DNA from: Halopenitus persicus
GTDB lineage: Archaea; Halobacteriota; Halobacteria; Halobacteriales; Haloferacaceae
DNA: 64,000 nucleotides
Assembly (NCBI RefSeq): GCF_002355635.1
Contig: NZ_AP017558.1
Location: 2,046,001-2,110,000, forward strand
Direction: 5' to 3'
The notes beneath the pieces are model-generated. The model saw only the letters and a program-made list of their open reading frames with translations. It was not told the origin of the DNA and did no database searches. Below, piece after piece: positions 25,865-32,954 of the stretch. Made by a program: the position numbers and the translations under genes. The first letter of the stretch is position 1. Each line of letters opens with the position of its first letter.

Positions 25865-25948
25865 GCCGAGGAAGGGATTTGAACCCCTGAGTCCGAACGG
25901 ACAGCAGATTTCGAATCTGCCGCCTTGGCCAGGCTAGGCTACCTCGGC
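25865..25948 (-). tRNA. tRNA-Ser (CGA)
   Basis: 84 bases, read on the minus strand. GCCGAGG pairs with CCTCGGC in the acceptor stem. The anticodon stem GCAGA/TCTGC encloses the loop TTCGAAA, giving anticodon CGA. There is a long variable arm, as expected for serine, and the T loop is GGTTCAAATCC. No intron. CCA is not encoded. Confidence 0.95.
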
Positions 25949-26126
25949 TCGTCCGCTCGTAATCGCGGTCCGATGAAAGGGGTTTCGATCCCGACCGGGG
26001 GCCGGCCCGCAGTCGTCCGGTTTCGATCCGAGCGGTCGGCCGTCAGCGTTCGAGTTCGATCCGGATCGCCGGGCGCCGCGTCCGGTCCCGTGTCACTTTT
26101 AGGAGCCGGCGGCGAGGTGCGAACCG

Positions 26127-26894
26127 ATGGTCGAGGCGTTCGCGGTCGCCAGCGGCAAGGGTGGGACCGGCAAGACGACGAGCACGCTCGCGCTCGGGAT
26201 GGCGCTCGCCGAGACGCACGACGTGACGGTCGTCGACGCGGACACGGGGATGGCGAACCTGCTGTTTCACGCCGGGCTTTCCGAGGCCGACGTCACCCTC
26301 CACGACCTGCTCGTCACGGGCACGGCACGGGACGTCTCGGCGGCCACCTACGAACGGTTCGGGATGTCGGTGGTCCCCTGCGGCACGTCGCTTGCGGGAT
26401 TCGAGCGGGCGGATCCCGACCGGCTTCGCGAGGTCGTCGCCGAGCTGGCGGCCGGGACCGACGTCCTGCTGTTGGACTCGCCGGCAGCCCTCGGTTCGAA
26501 GTCCGCCGTCCTGCCCGTCGTGTTGGCCGATCGGGTCATCATCGTCGTGGAACCGACGATTCCGGCGCTGTCGGACGGGCTGAAAGTCCAGGAGTACGCC
26601 CGGTCGTACGGCACCGAGACTGCGGGCGTCCTGTTCAACAAGGTCCGCGAGGACGTCGACCGGATCGTCGAGCAGGCCGACCGACACTTCGGCGGGCCGA
26701 CGCTCGCGCGGGTCCCCGCCGCGGACGCCGTCCGGCGCGCCAGACAGGCGGGCGAGCCGCTGTTGGCACACGCGCCCGATTGCCCCGCCGCGGCGGCGTT
26801 CCGCCGCGCCGCCGACGCGATCACGGTCCGGAACGGGGACGGCGATGCCGTCGCGGACCGGTTCCGCAGCGCGGTCGTTCCGGAGACGATATGA
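26127..26894 (+). CDS. MinD/ParA-family ATPase
   Basis: 255 residues. The deviant Walker A is KGGTGKTT (about residues 11-18), the Walker A' is VVDADTGMANLLFHAGL, and LLLDSPAAL is Walker B. It has the MinD-type VVEPTIPALSDG switch region. It has no clear amphipathic membrane-targeting helix at the C-terminus (it ends VPETI). Such ATPases place cell machinery in space, often through a dedicated partner. The next gene overlaps it by ATGA and probably encodes that partner. The TATA-like CACTTTTAGG at 26094 precedes the ATG by about 28 bases. Confidence 0.9.
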   Translation: MVEAFAVASGKGGTGKTTSTLALGMALAETHDVTVVDADTGMANLLFHAGLSEADVTLHDLLVTGTARDVSAATYERFGMSVVPCGTSLAGFERADPDRLREVVAELAAGTDVLLLDSPAALGSKSAVLPVVLADRVIIVVEPTIPALSDGLKVQEYARSYGTETAGVLFNKVREDVDRIVEQADRHFGGPTLARVPAADAVRRARQAGEPLLAHAPDCPAAAAFRRAADAITVRNGDGDAVADRFRSAVVPETI

Positions 26895-27544
26895 CCGCCG
26901 ACGCGGACCGGAATCCCGCGCTCGCTGACGCACCCCTCCCGGTCCCCCGCGGCGACCTGCGCCGCTCGCGGGTCGTCACCGATCCGGCCGTGGTTCTCCG
27001 GTCAGCGCTCGAGACGCGGCTGGACGGCTATCTCACACTCGTCCCGCAGGAGACGCTGCTGCTCGGCGGGGACGCCAGGGCGGTCGTCGCCTTCGAGGAG
27101 GGCGTCCCGACGGTGGCGTACAACACGCGGACCGAACGCGGCGGTACCGCCGCCCTCTCGGACGTGGCGCTCACGGGCCCCTACCGGGTCGAGGTCTACG
27201 AGCTCCCGCCGGATGCGCTCGATCCGATCCACGAGACGGCGGACCTGGCCGTTCCGCCCGGTGCACCGGCGCGCGAGCTGGCCGGCGACGACGCTCTCGC
27301 CGACCGAACCCGCGAGCGCGCGCCGGATGACCGACCTCCAGGCGGTGATCCGCGGGAGGGACCGAGCGGGGTCGAGGCGTTCCTGGCCGACGACGACCGG
27401 ATCGCGGAGATCCGCGAGCAGGCGCGATCGGAGGCCGCCGACCGGGCCGCCGAGTGGGGACTCGGCGATCTCGAGGCCGACGCGGACGGTCCGGAGACGG
27501 GAACTGCAGGTCCGATCGACGCGTCGGACGCACGGAAGCCGTAG
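26891..27544 (+). CDS. Unknown partner protein of the MinD-like ATPase
   Basis: 217 residues, translationally coupled to the MinD-like gene by an ATGA overlap. The N-terminal 110 residues form a beta-rich unit: YLTLVPQETLLLGGDARAVV, FEEGVPTVAYNTRTERGG, then PYRVEVYELPPDAL. The pattern resembles the DUF4388/PatA-N type, in which a short domain reads F..G..R....FE.G. The middle is an acidic, low-complexity linker. The C-terminus has a short helix, LADDDRIAEIREQARSEAA. I do not recognise a named family. Being so tightly coupled, it may be the cargo or regulator of the ATPase; this is inference. Confidence 0.7.
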   Translation: MTADADRNPALADAPLPVPRGDLRRSRVVTDPAVVLRSALETRLDGYLTLVPQETLLLGGDARAVVAFEEGVPTVAYNTRTERGGTAALSDVALTGPYRVEVYELPPDALDPIHETADLAVPPGAPARELAGDDALADRTRERAPDDRPPGGDPREGPSGVEAFLADDDRIAEIREQARSEAADRAAEWGLGDLEADADGPETGTAGPIDASDARKP

Positions 27545-27575
27545 GCTTAACCCCACGGCGCCGGGCAGGGTCCGT

Positions 27576-28328
27576 ATGTCGACGACCACGATACGGGAAA
27601 CGGTCGCCGGACTGGGGCGACGCGCAAACCCGGCGTTCGCCGGCGGCGTCGTCCTCGTCGCGGTCTGTGCGCTCGGGTACGCCCTGACGGTCGCGTCGCT
27701 GCGACACCACACCTACGTCCACGTGATGGCGGGCGTCCTCTGGACCGGGATCGACCTCTTCATCGGCGCGGTTCTCGGTCCGGTACTCGGCAGCCTCGAG
27801 AAGGAGCAAAGCGCCGCGGTCTTCGAACGATTGACGCCGAAGACGGCGTTCCTGCTGCCCTCGCTGGCCACTGTCACGATCGCGTCCGGGATCGTGTTGG
27901 CCCAGCGGGTCGGACTGTTTCCCAACGCCGAGCCGTGGATCGCGCTGTTCACCCTCGTCACCCTCGTTCCGGTCCTCCTGCTGCTCGGCTGGCGGTTCGA
28001 CGCCTTCGGCGACCGCCGCTGGCGGATCGCCTTCGCGGTCGTCGCGGTCGGGTCGGTCGCCTGGGTGGCGACGACCGTCGGATCGCTGCAACCGACCACG
28101 CCGGCCGTGCTCGTCTCGTTGGCGATCGTGGCGATCCTCTCCGTCCAGGGCTTCGGCTTCCTGTTGCCCGGCGAGATCCGGATGTATCGAGAGATGACCG
28201 CCGCCGACCCCGACCCCGGCGTCATCGCCGGGATCGGCCAGCAGAACGCGAAGCTCGGCGGCGTGCAGGGGGTCCTCCAGCTCGTGTTGATCCTGGTGAT
28301 GGTCTACCTACGATATCGCGGGTTCTGA
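27576..28328 (+). CDS. Polytopic membrane protein (DUF2269-like)
   Basis: 250 residues with six hydrophobic segments. The first (VVLVAVCALGYALTVASL) is followed by HHTYVHVMAGVLWTGIDLFI, which holds conserved histidines and a tryptophan as in DUF2269/CopD-type proteins. The C-terminal half has QNAKLGGVQGVLQLVLI. Possible roles include heme or copper related membrane functions, but none can be shown here. The TATA-like GGCTTAACCCC lies about 30 bases ahead of ATG 27576. A cell-membrane protein. Confidence 0.75.
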   Translation: MSTTTIRETVAGLGRRANPAFAGGVVLVAVCALGYALTVASLRHHTYVHVMAGVLWTGIDLFIGAVLGPVLGSLEKEQSAAVFERLTPKTAFLLPSLATVTIASGIVLAQRVGLFPNAEPWIALFTLVTLVPVLLLLGWRFDAFGDRRWRIAFAVVAVGSVAWVATTVGSLQPTTPAVLVSLAIVAILSVQGFGFLLPGEIRMYREMTAADPDPGVIAGIGQQNAKLGGVQGVLQLVLILVMVYLRYRGF

Positions 28329-28367
28329 GCCCGTCGAGGCCGGTGATTCCGGGCTGCGCGGTCACCT

Positions 28368-29039
28368 TCAGTCCCGATCCGGGGCAGCGGTCGCCGAACG
28401 CACGGCCGCGAGTGCTCGATCCGCGTCCGCCTCGATCGCGTCCGCGCGTTCCGCGAACGTCGCTGTGGGCTCGTCCGCGAGCGCGTCGAGGTTGGCACGA
28501 ACGGTCGCGGCCGACGCCCGAACCGCGGCGTGTGCCAGGTAGGCGCCGGTCACGCCGTCCGGAACGGCGTTCCGGTTTCCGTACTCGACCACTGCGACCG
28601 CGTCCGCCAGCACGTCGCGGGCCGTCGCCGCCGTCTCGATCGGGACCTCGGTGGCCCGCTTCGCGGCCTCGTGTCGGCGGTCCGCCCCGACGTCGGCGGC
28701 GAACGCCTCCCCTACGGCGTCGACCGCGGCGACGTCGGCGTCGGCGAGATCGAGCAGCCGACCGCGGCGGTCCCCGAAGTCGTTTCGAAGCGCGGCGAAG
28801 TCCGGATCAGTCGCCTCGACGTCGGCCCGTCCGTGGGTCGCGGCCGTCTCCGCGGCGCCCGTTGCGGCGTCAGTTGTAGTGCGGTCGTCCCCGTGTCCGA
28901 TCGTGTGAATACAGACCATCTCGCACAGTGCGGCCCCCATCGCGCCCCCGACCGCCGCGACCGCGCCGCCGCTCGGCGTCACGCGGGTCGAGGCGACGTC
29001 CCCGAGGAACGCGTCGATGGATTGGTCGGCGATCGTCAT
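28368..29039 (-). CDS. Cyclodeaminase/cyclohydrolase family protein (FtcD C-terminal type)
   Basis: 223 residues, all helical. It matches the formiminotetrahydrofolate cyclodeaminase / methenyl-THF cyclohydrolase (FchA) family: IDAFLGDVASTRVTPSGGAVAAVGGAMGAAL near the N-terminus (with the SGGA motif), a central DDADVAAVDAV stretch, and a conserved NRNAVPDGVTGAYLAHAA. It would act in one-carbon folate metabolism. No formiminotransferase domain is attached and no histidine-degradation genes are nearby, so a stand-alone cyclohydrolase is the likelier reading. Confidence 0.85.
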   Translation of the reverse strand: MTIADQSIDAFLGDVASTRVTPSGGAVAAVGGAMGAALCEMVCIHTIGHGDDRTTTDAATGAAETAATHGRADVEATDPDFAALRNDFGDRRGRLLDLADADVAAVDAVGEAFAADVGADRRHEAAKRATEVPIETAATARDVLADAVAVVEYGNRNAVPDGVTGAYLAHAAVRASAATVRANLDALADEPTATFAERADAIEADADRALAAVRSATAAPDRD

Positions 29040-29135
29040 CGTGTTTCCCGTCCTTCGGCCGGCCGTGCCCGCGGCGTCGTCGACTCGTCCATATCGGTCC
29101 CCTTCGTCGCGTCCCGAGTAAGCCTTTTCCCGACC

Positions 29136-29966
29136 TCATTCGGCCCGGTCACGCAGCTCCGCGGCCGCCCGTTCGAAACGGTTGGCGAGGAACGGCGTGC
29201 CGGACGCCGCTCGGTCCTCGAGGAACGCGGCGGCGTCCTCGATGTCGCCGTCAGCCGTCGCATCCTCGTCAGCCGCCGGCTCCCCGTCACTCGCCGCGAC
29301 GCAGTCGACGTAGCCGTCGAGCGCCGTCGTGAACGCCCTCGTGAAATGGTCGTACGAGCCGTCCACCAGTTCCATGTGGTCGTCGAGCGATTCGATGAGC
29401 GCCCGGTGGACGGCCGCCGCCGAGTCGTACCGCCCCTGTTCCCGATGGCTCGCCGCGAGCTCGAGGTACTCGTCGAAGTCGATCGGGTCGAAGACGACCG
29501 CGTAATCGGGGTTCGTCTCCTCGAACAGGCGATCGATCTCGGCACGGAACTCCGCGACCGATCGCGTGGTCGATCCGTCGAACCGAGCGAGGAACCGATC
29601 CCGGAGCCCGACGTCGGACGCCAGCTCCTCACGAAGGAACGCCCGGAGGGCATCGGGGTCGGCACGCTCGAGCACGGCATCGATCCGGTCGCGCTCGTCG
29701 GTCGGCGGGTTCGCCATCCATCGCAACAGCACGGCGACGACGTGCTTGCACGTTCCGGGTCCGTCGTACGGACAGCTACACCGCGCGGACTCCGGACTCG
29801 AAGGGTCGACGCGGACGTCGTATCGTCGACTCCCGGCGACCACGGCCGTCAGCTCGTCGTCGAATCGGCTGATCCGTTCGATTCGTCCCTCCTCGAGGTA
29901 CGTCCGACCCCGTTCGAAGACGGCGTCCGGACACAGGTCCCGAATCTCCTCGTCGGTCAGGTCCAT
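29136..29966 (-). CDS. SWIM zinc-finger protein
   Basis: 276 residues. After an N-terminal segment common to SWIM proteins (FERGRTYLEEGRIERI) comes the zinc finger CSCPYDGPGTCKHVVAVLL, a C-x-C...C-x-H pattern, at about residues 62-80. The rest is helical with TPR-like pairs (LAASHREQGRYDSAAAVHRA) and an acidic low-complexity stretch. SWIM domains bind DNA or proteins; the role is not known. ATG 29966 is preferred because a TATA element (CTTTATAATATGG on the minus strand) lies near 30002-30014; the frame open to 30116 crosses this promoter. Confidence 0.8.
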   Translation of the reverse strand: MDLTDEEIRDLCPDAVFERGRTYLEEGRIERISRFDDELTAVVAGSRRYDVRVDPSSPESARCSCPYDGPGTCKHVVAVLLRWMANPPTDERDRIDAVLERADPDALRAFLREELASDVGLRDRFLARFDGSTTRSVAEFRAEIDRLFEETNPDYAVVFDPIDFDEYLELAASHREQGRYDSAAAVHRALIESLDDHMELVDGSYDHFTRAFTTALDGYVDCVAASDGEPAADEDATADGDIEDAAAFLEDRAASGTPFLANRFERAAAELRDRAE

Positions 29967-30047
29967 CTCGTTCGGATCGTATCGCCGCCGTGCACCTAGA
30001 ATCCATATTATAAAGAGCAAGGAGAATATCCGCGCCTTTAGGCGTCC

Positions 30048-30095
30048 CCAGAAATCAAAGATTTCTGGTGTGCGAACGAGACCTCTGGTCTCGTT
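30048..30095. repeat. Two adjacent perfect hairpins in intergenic DNA (possible IS200/IS605-type relic)
   Basis: Hairpin 1 spans 30048-30068 with arms CCAGAAATC and GATTTCTGG around AAA. Hairpin 2 spans 30075-30095 with arms AACGAGACC and GGTCTCGTT around TCT. Both have 9-bp perfect stems and triloops, six bases apart. They sit in the 318-base gap between the SWIM and cold-shock genes; the rest of the gap (30096-30284) holds no recognisable gene. Such short perfect hairpins are typical of the ends of IS200/IS605-type elements and PATEs in haloarchaea, but no transposase is present. Confidence 0.6.
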
Positions 30096-30284
30096 AACGC
30101 GGGATGAATCCGACAACTCATTGTACTGGAACTGTCGTGTGTCCGTTTCCGGACGCGTCTCCGGGCGTGGAGGCGTCCGAGGAGTACACGACCGCTTCCG
30201 AGAGCGTAAGCTCGGCGGTAATCGTTCGAGGAATCGAAGAATCGAGAAAGGTCCGCCGCCGTCAGCGACGGGCGTGTCTCGGAA

Positions 30285-30491
30285 TTACTGCCGGACGACG
30301 TTCGCCGCGCGAGGCCCCTTGGGCGAGGACTCGATGTCGAACTCGACCTCAGTACCTTCCTCGAGGTCCGGGCCGCCGACGTCCTCCATGTGGAAGAACA
30401 CGTCTTCGTCGTCGTCGAGGTCGCCGTCGTCAGTCGAAATGAAACCGTAGCCGCCAGTGTCGTTGAAGAAATCAACCTTACCGTTTGCCAT
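30285..30491 (-). CDS. cspA: Cold-shock domain protein
   Basis: 68 residues, a complete single cold-shock domain. It has the RNP1-type GGYGFISTDDGD and the RNP2-type DVFFHMEDV, and starts MANGKVDFFND. Acidic replacements are typical for halophiles. It binds single-stranded RNA or DNA as an RNA chaperone. The start at 30491 is the only one that gives a normal N-terminus; the frame extends upstream without coding character. Downstream lie the two perfect hairpins. Confidence 0.95.
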   Translation of the reverse strand: MANGKVDFFNDTGGYGFISTDDGDLDDDEDVFFHMEDVGGPDLEEGTEVEFDIESSPKGPRAANVVRQ

Positions 30492-30687
30492 TACAACCAC
30501 ACCGAGGGGTGGGCGAGGGATAACCCTTCCGAGGGTCGAGGTACCACGACCCTTCACTACGATCACGGCGTCAGCGACCGACCGTTTCAGTTCGGGAGAC
30601 GCGATCCGCAAGCGCTACTCGCCCGATCCAGTCGGTCGCCGATCTCTATCCGGTGAACCGCATTGGTCGCGGTTCGATAGGTCCCGT

Positions 30688-30777
30688 AACGGGCGCGACG
30701 GGATCCACGCGAGCGAAGCGAGCGTGGGTCAGTCGCGGCTATGAGTGAGCGTCGCGAACGAACGGGCGCGACGGGAT
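30688..30777. repeat. 17-bp duplication of the tRNA-Arg 3' end (possible attachment-site scar)
   Basis: AACGGGCGCGACGGGAT occurs at 30688-30704 and at 30761-30777. The second copy is the 3' end of tRNA-Arg plus three bases of flank; the first is a detached copy 73 bases away on the 3' side of the tRNA. A direct repeat of a tRNA 3' end is the usual trace of tyrosine-recombinase integration. The 56 bases between hold no gene. Confidence 0.7.
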
Positions 30778-30835
30778 TTGAACCCGCGGCATCTTGGTCC
30801 GGAACCAAGTGCTCTGTCCACTGAGCTACGCGCCC
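30764..30835 (-). tRNA. tRNA-Arg (CCG)
   Basis: 72 bases on the minus strand. The acceptor stem pairs GGGCGCG with CGCGCCC. The anticodon stem CTTGG/CCAAG encloses the loop TTCCGGA, giving anticodon CCG. The T arm is GCGGGTTCAAATCCCGT. No intron and no encoded CCA. A TATA-like GTTTAACCG (minus strand, near 30862-30870) lies upstream. Confidence 0.96.
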
Positions 30836-30917
30836 TCGTGGTGTCGTATCCGGTTCGATCGGTTAAACGGTTCGGAAAAACGCTCGAATCGTCGACGACG
30901 TCTGCAGCGTCGTGTGG

Positions 30918-31496
30918 CTACGGCGCCTCGCCCGTCTCGATGCTGAAGGAGTCGCGCGGGTAGGCGACGCAGGTGAGCGTGTAGCCGTCCTCGATCTCGG
31001 CCTCGCCGAGCATCTCCTGGTTGTCGTGGACGACGAAGTCCTCGGAGGGGCCGTCGGTGATGTGGGCCGCACAGGAGACGCACTGGCCCTGCCGGCAGGC
31101 GTAGGGCATGTCCCAGCCCTGGTCCTCGCCCTGGTCCAGGATGGGCTCGTTGTTGGCCAGCTCGACCGTCTCGCCCTCCTTGACGAACTCGACCTCGTAG
31201 TACTCGACCTCGTCCTCCGGGATGTCGCCGGGGCCGGCGGACTCCTCGGCGCCGCCCTCCGCGAGCTCGCCGGTCTCGCCGTCACCGCCGCCGCCGATCG
31301 CGACCGCGCCCCCGCCGCCGATCGAGCGGTTCATCGGCTCGGGGAAGTCGGTCTCGGGCACGGTGGCCGCGCGGCGTTCGAGCACCTCCTCGGAGATGTC
31401 CTCCGCCGGACTCCAGCCGGTCCCGTCGAGGGAGGAGAAGAACACGACGACGAGCACGATCGCCGCCGCGACTCCGATCGCCAGTGGATCAACCAT
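30918..31496 (-). CDS. Membrane-anchored [2Fe-2S] ferredoxin
   Basis: 192 residues. The N-terminal segment PLAIGVAAAIVLVVVFF is one membrane helix. A 70-residue acidic, glycine-rich linker follows. The C-terminal 90 residues are a plant-type ferredoxin with cluster ligands YACRQGQCVSCAAHI and the distal LTCVAYP cysteine (C-x4-C-x2-C...C). It carries electrons at the membrane surface; the partner is unknown. The tether sets it apart from the soluble haloarchaeal ferredoxin. Confidence 0.9.
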   Translation of the reverse strand: MVDPLAIGVAAAIVLVVVFFSSLDGTGWSPAEDISEEVLERRAATVPETDFPEPMNRSIGGGGAVAIGGGGDGETGELAEGGAEESAGPGDIPEDEVEYYEVEFVKEGETVELANNEPILDQGEDQGWDMPYACRQGQCVSCAAHITDGPSEDFVVHDNQEMLGEAEIEDGYTLTCVAYPRDSFSIETGEAP

Positions 31497-31663
31497 ACGC
31501 GCGAGTACGGAGAGGTCCCATAAGGGGGTTTTGATCGGTCCGAGTTGCTGGGAGGCGGGCGATCCGGTCGGCGTTGCGACGCGGAGCGGTGGTGCGGTGG
31601 CTGATCGGGCCGGGGATGCTGGAAAAAATGGAGGGCCGGAAACGTGCGGCTCGGGAACTCGCG

Positions 31664-32902
31664 CTACTCGCGAGTGATGTAGTAACCGATTCCGATGAGC
31701 GCCAGAATGACGATCAGTCCGCCGGCGATGAGGGTCGTGTTCGACCCGCCATCATCTGGCTGGTCGGGCGTCTCGCCCGGCGCCTCTTCGGTCGGCGTGT
31801 CGGTCGTCTCGGTCGTGTCCGTGGGGGTGTCGGTCATCGGTGTTTCGACTGGTTCGCTTGGCGTGTCGGTCGGCGTGTCGGTTGGCGTATCGGTGTCCGT
31901 CGGCGTTTCCGTCTCGTCGCCGATGGCGGCACCGCCACCACCGCCACCGCCGCCACCGCCGCCACCGCCGCCACCGCCATCGCCGTCACCGCCATCGCTG
32001 GTGTCGTCGGCTTCGGCGATCGCGAACGGTGACAGACCGTTACTGGTCGCGGTGAGAGTAACGCTGCTTCCGCTGACGTCGACGTCAGTGTCGAGTTCCT
32101 CCCACGAGCCGCCGGTGTAGTGCAGCAGTACGGCGTCGTCGGACGGGATGCTGCCGAGTGCGGATTCGGAGACGGTCGTCTCGACCGTGACGTCACCCGT
32201 CACGTCGACGGCGTTCCCGTTGGACGTGGCACTGATGTCGAGGTAGACCGCCGCCCCTTGGCTTGGTTCCGGCGCGTTGCCGGTGGGACGTGTCGACTCC
32301 GTGACGGACACGCTGTCAGCGCCGGCGTTCGACGGGAGAGTGACCCCGACGCGTTCGGCGTTCCCGCCGGAGAGGGTGACCTCCGCGCTGCCGTCTGCGC
32401 CGACCGGACCGTTTCCGCTGGCAACGGTGTTTTCATCCTCACCGTCATCCGGCGTGTCAGTCGGCGGTGTCTCTGTCGGCGGTGTCTCTGTCGGCGTGTC
32501 GGTCGGCGGTGTGTCAGTTGGCGTGTCGGTCGGCGGGTCTTCAGCTGGGACGCCGCTGAAGTCGATTCGTTCCGACGCCCCGGTCTCCCAGGTCGTCATC
32601 GCTGATTGGTCTCCGACCCTGATCTCGAGGGATTCGTTCTCGGCGGTGTCGTCGGGGTCTTCGATCTGTACCTCGTAGTAGCCGTTCTCGTCGGTCTGCG
32701 TCTGTGCGATCGTCGTGCCGTCGTAGACGACTTCGATCGCTTGGCCGGCGACCGGGTTGCTGGAGTCGTCGTTGACCGTGCCGAACACCTCGTGTGGCGG
32801 GGCTGGTATCTGGGCGGCGCCCGCGCCGACGGCGCTGAGACAGAGGACAGCGACGACGACGACGGTGCACAGACGGCGACCGTGTGATGTGGATCGTGTC
32901 AT
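31664..32902 (-). CDS. Secreted surface protein with Thr-Pro linkers and C-terminal membrane anchor
   Basis: 412 residues. Signal peptide at the start (LCTVVVVAVLCLSAVGAGAA). A carboxypeptidase-regulatory/CNA-B-like beta domain spans about 40-125 (VFGTVNDDSSNPVAGQAI, ENGYYEVQI). A Thr-Pro-Asp repeat linker follows. A second beta domain resembles the PGF-pre-PGF type (LLHYTGGSWEELDTDV, NGLSPFAIAE). Next come a run of about 16 glycines, a second Thr-rich linker and a terminal helix, TLIAGGLIVILALIGIGYYI. The start is ATG 32902 with GGAGGT 13 bases upstream. Probably a cell-surface glycoprotein whose Thr-rich linkers are O-glycosylated; function unknown. Confidence 0.8.
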   Translation of the reverse strand: MTRSTSHGRRLCTVVVVAVLCLSAVGAGAAQIPAPPHEVFGTVNDDSSNPVAGQAIEVVYDGTTIAQTQTDENGYYEVQIEDPDDTAENESLEIRVGDQSAMTTWETGASERIDFSGVPAEDPPTDTPTDTPPTDTPTETPPTETPPTDTPDDGEDENTVASGNGPVGADGSAEVTLSGGNAERVGVTLPSNAGADSVSVTESTRPTGNAPEPSQGAAVYLDISATSNGNAVDVTGDVTVETTVSESALGSIPSDDAVLLHYTGGSWEELDTDVDVSGSSVTLTATSNGLSPFAIAEADDTSDGGDGDGGGGGGGGGGGGGGGGAAIGDETETPTDTDTPTDTPTDTPSEPVETPMTDTPTDTTETTDTPTEEAPGETPDQPDDGGSNTTLIAGGLIVILALIGIGYYITRE

Positions 32903-32954
32903 ATGAAATTTGAATACCTCCAATAAAAATTGGAACGCGAGTTAGGGGAGACCT

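Noticed and set aside
30104-30284. Possible remnant of a TnpB coding tail after the hairpins
   Set aside because: A frame can be read but I see no zinc-finger or RuvC motif, so it is not called as a pseudogene; only the hairpins are reported.
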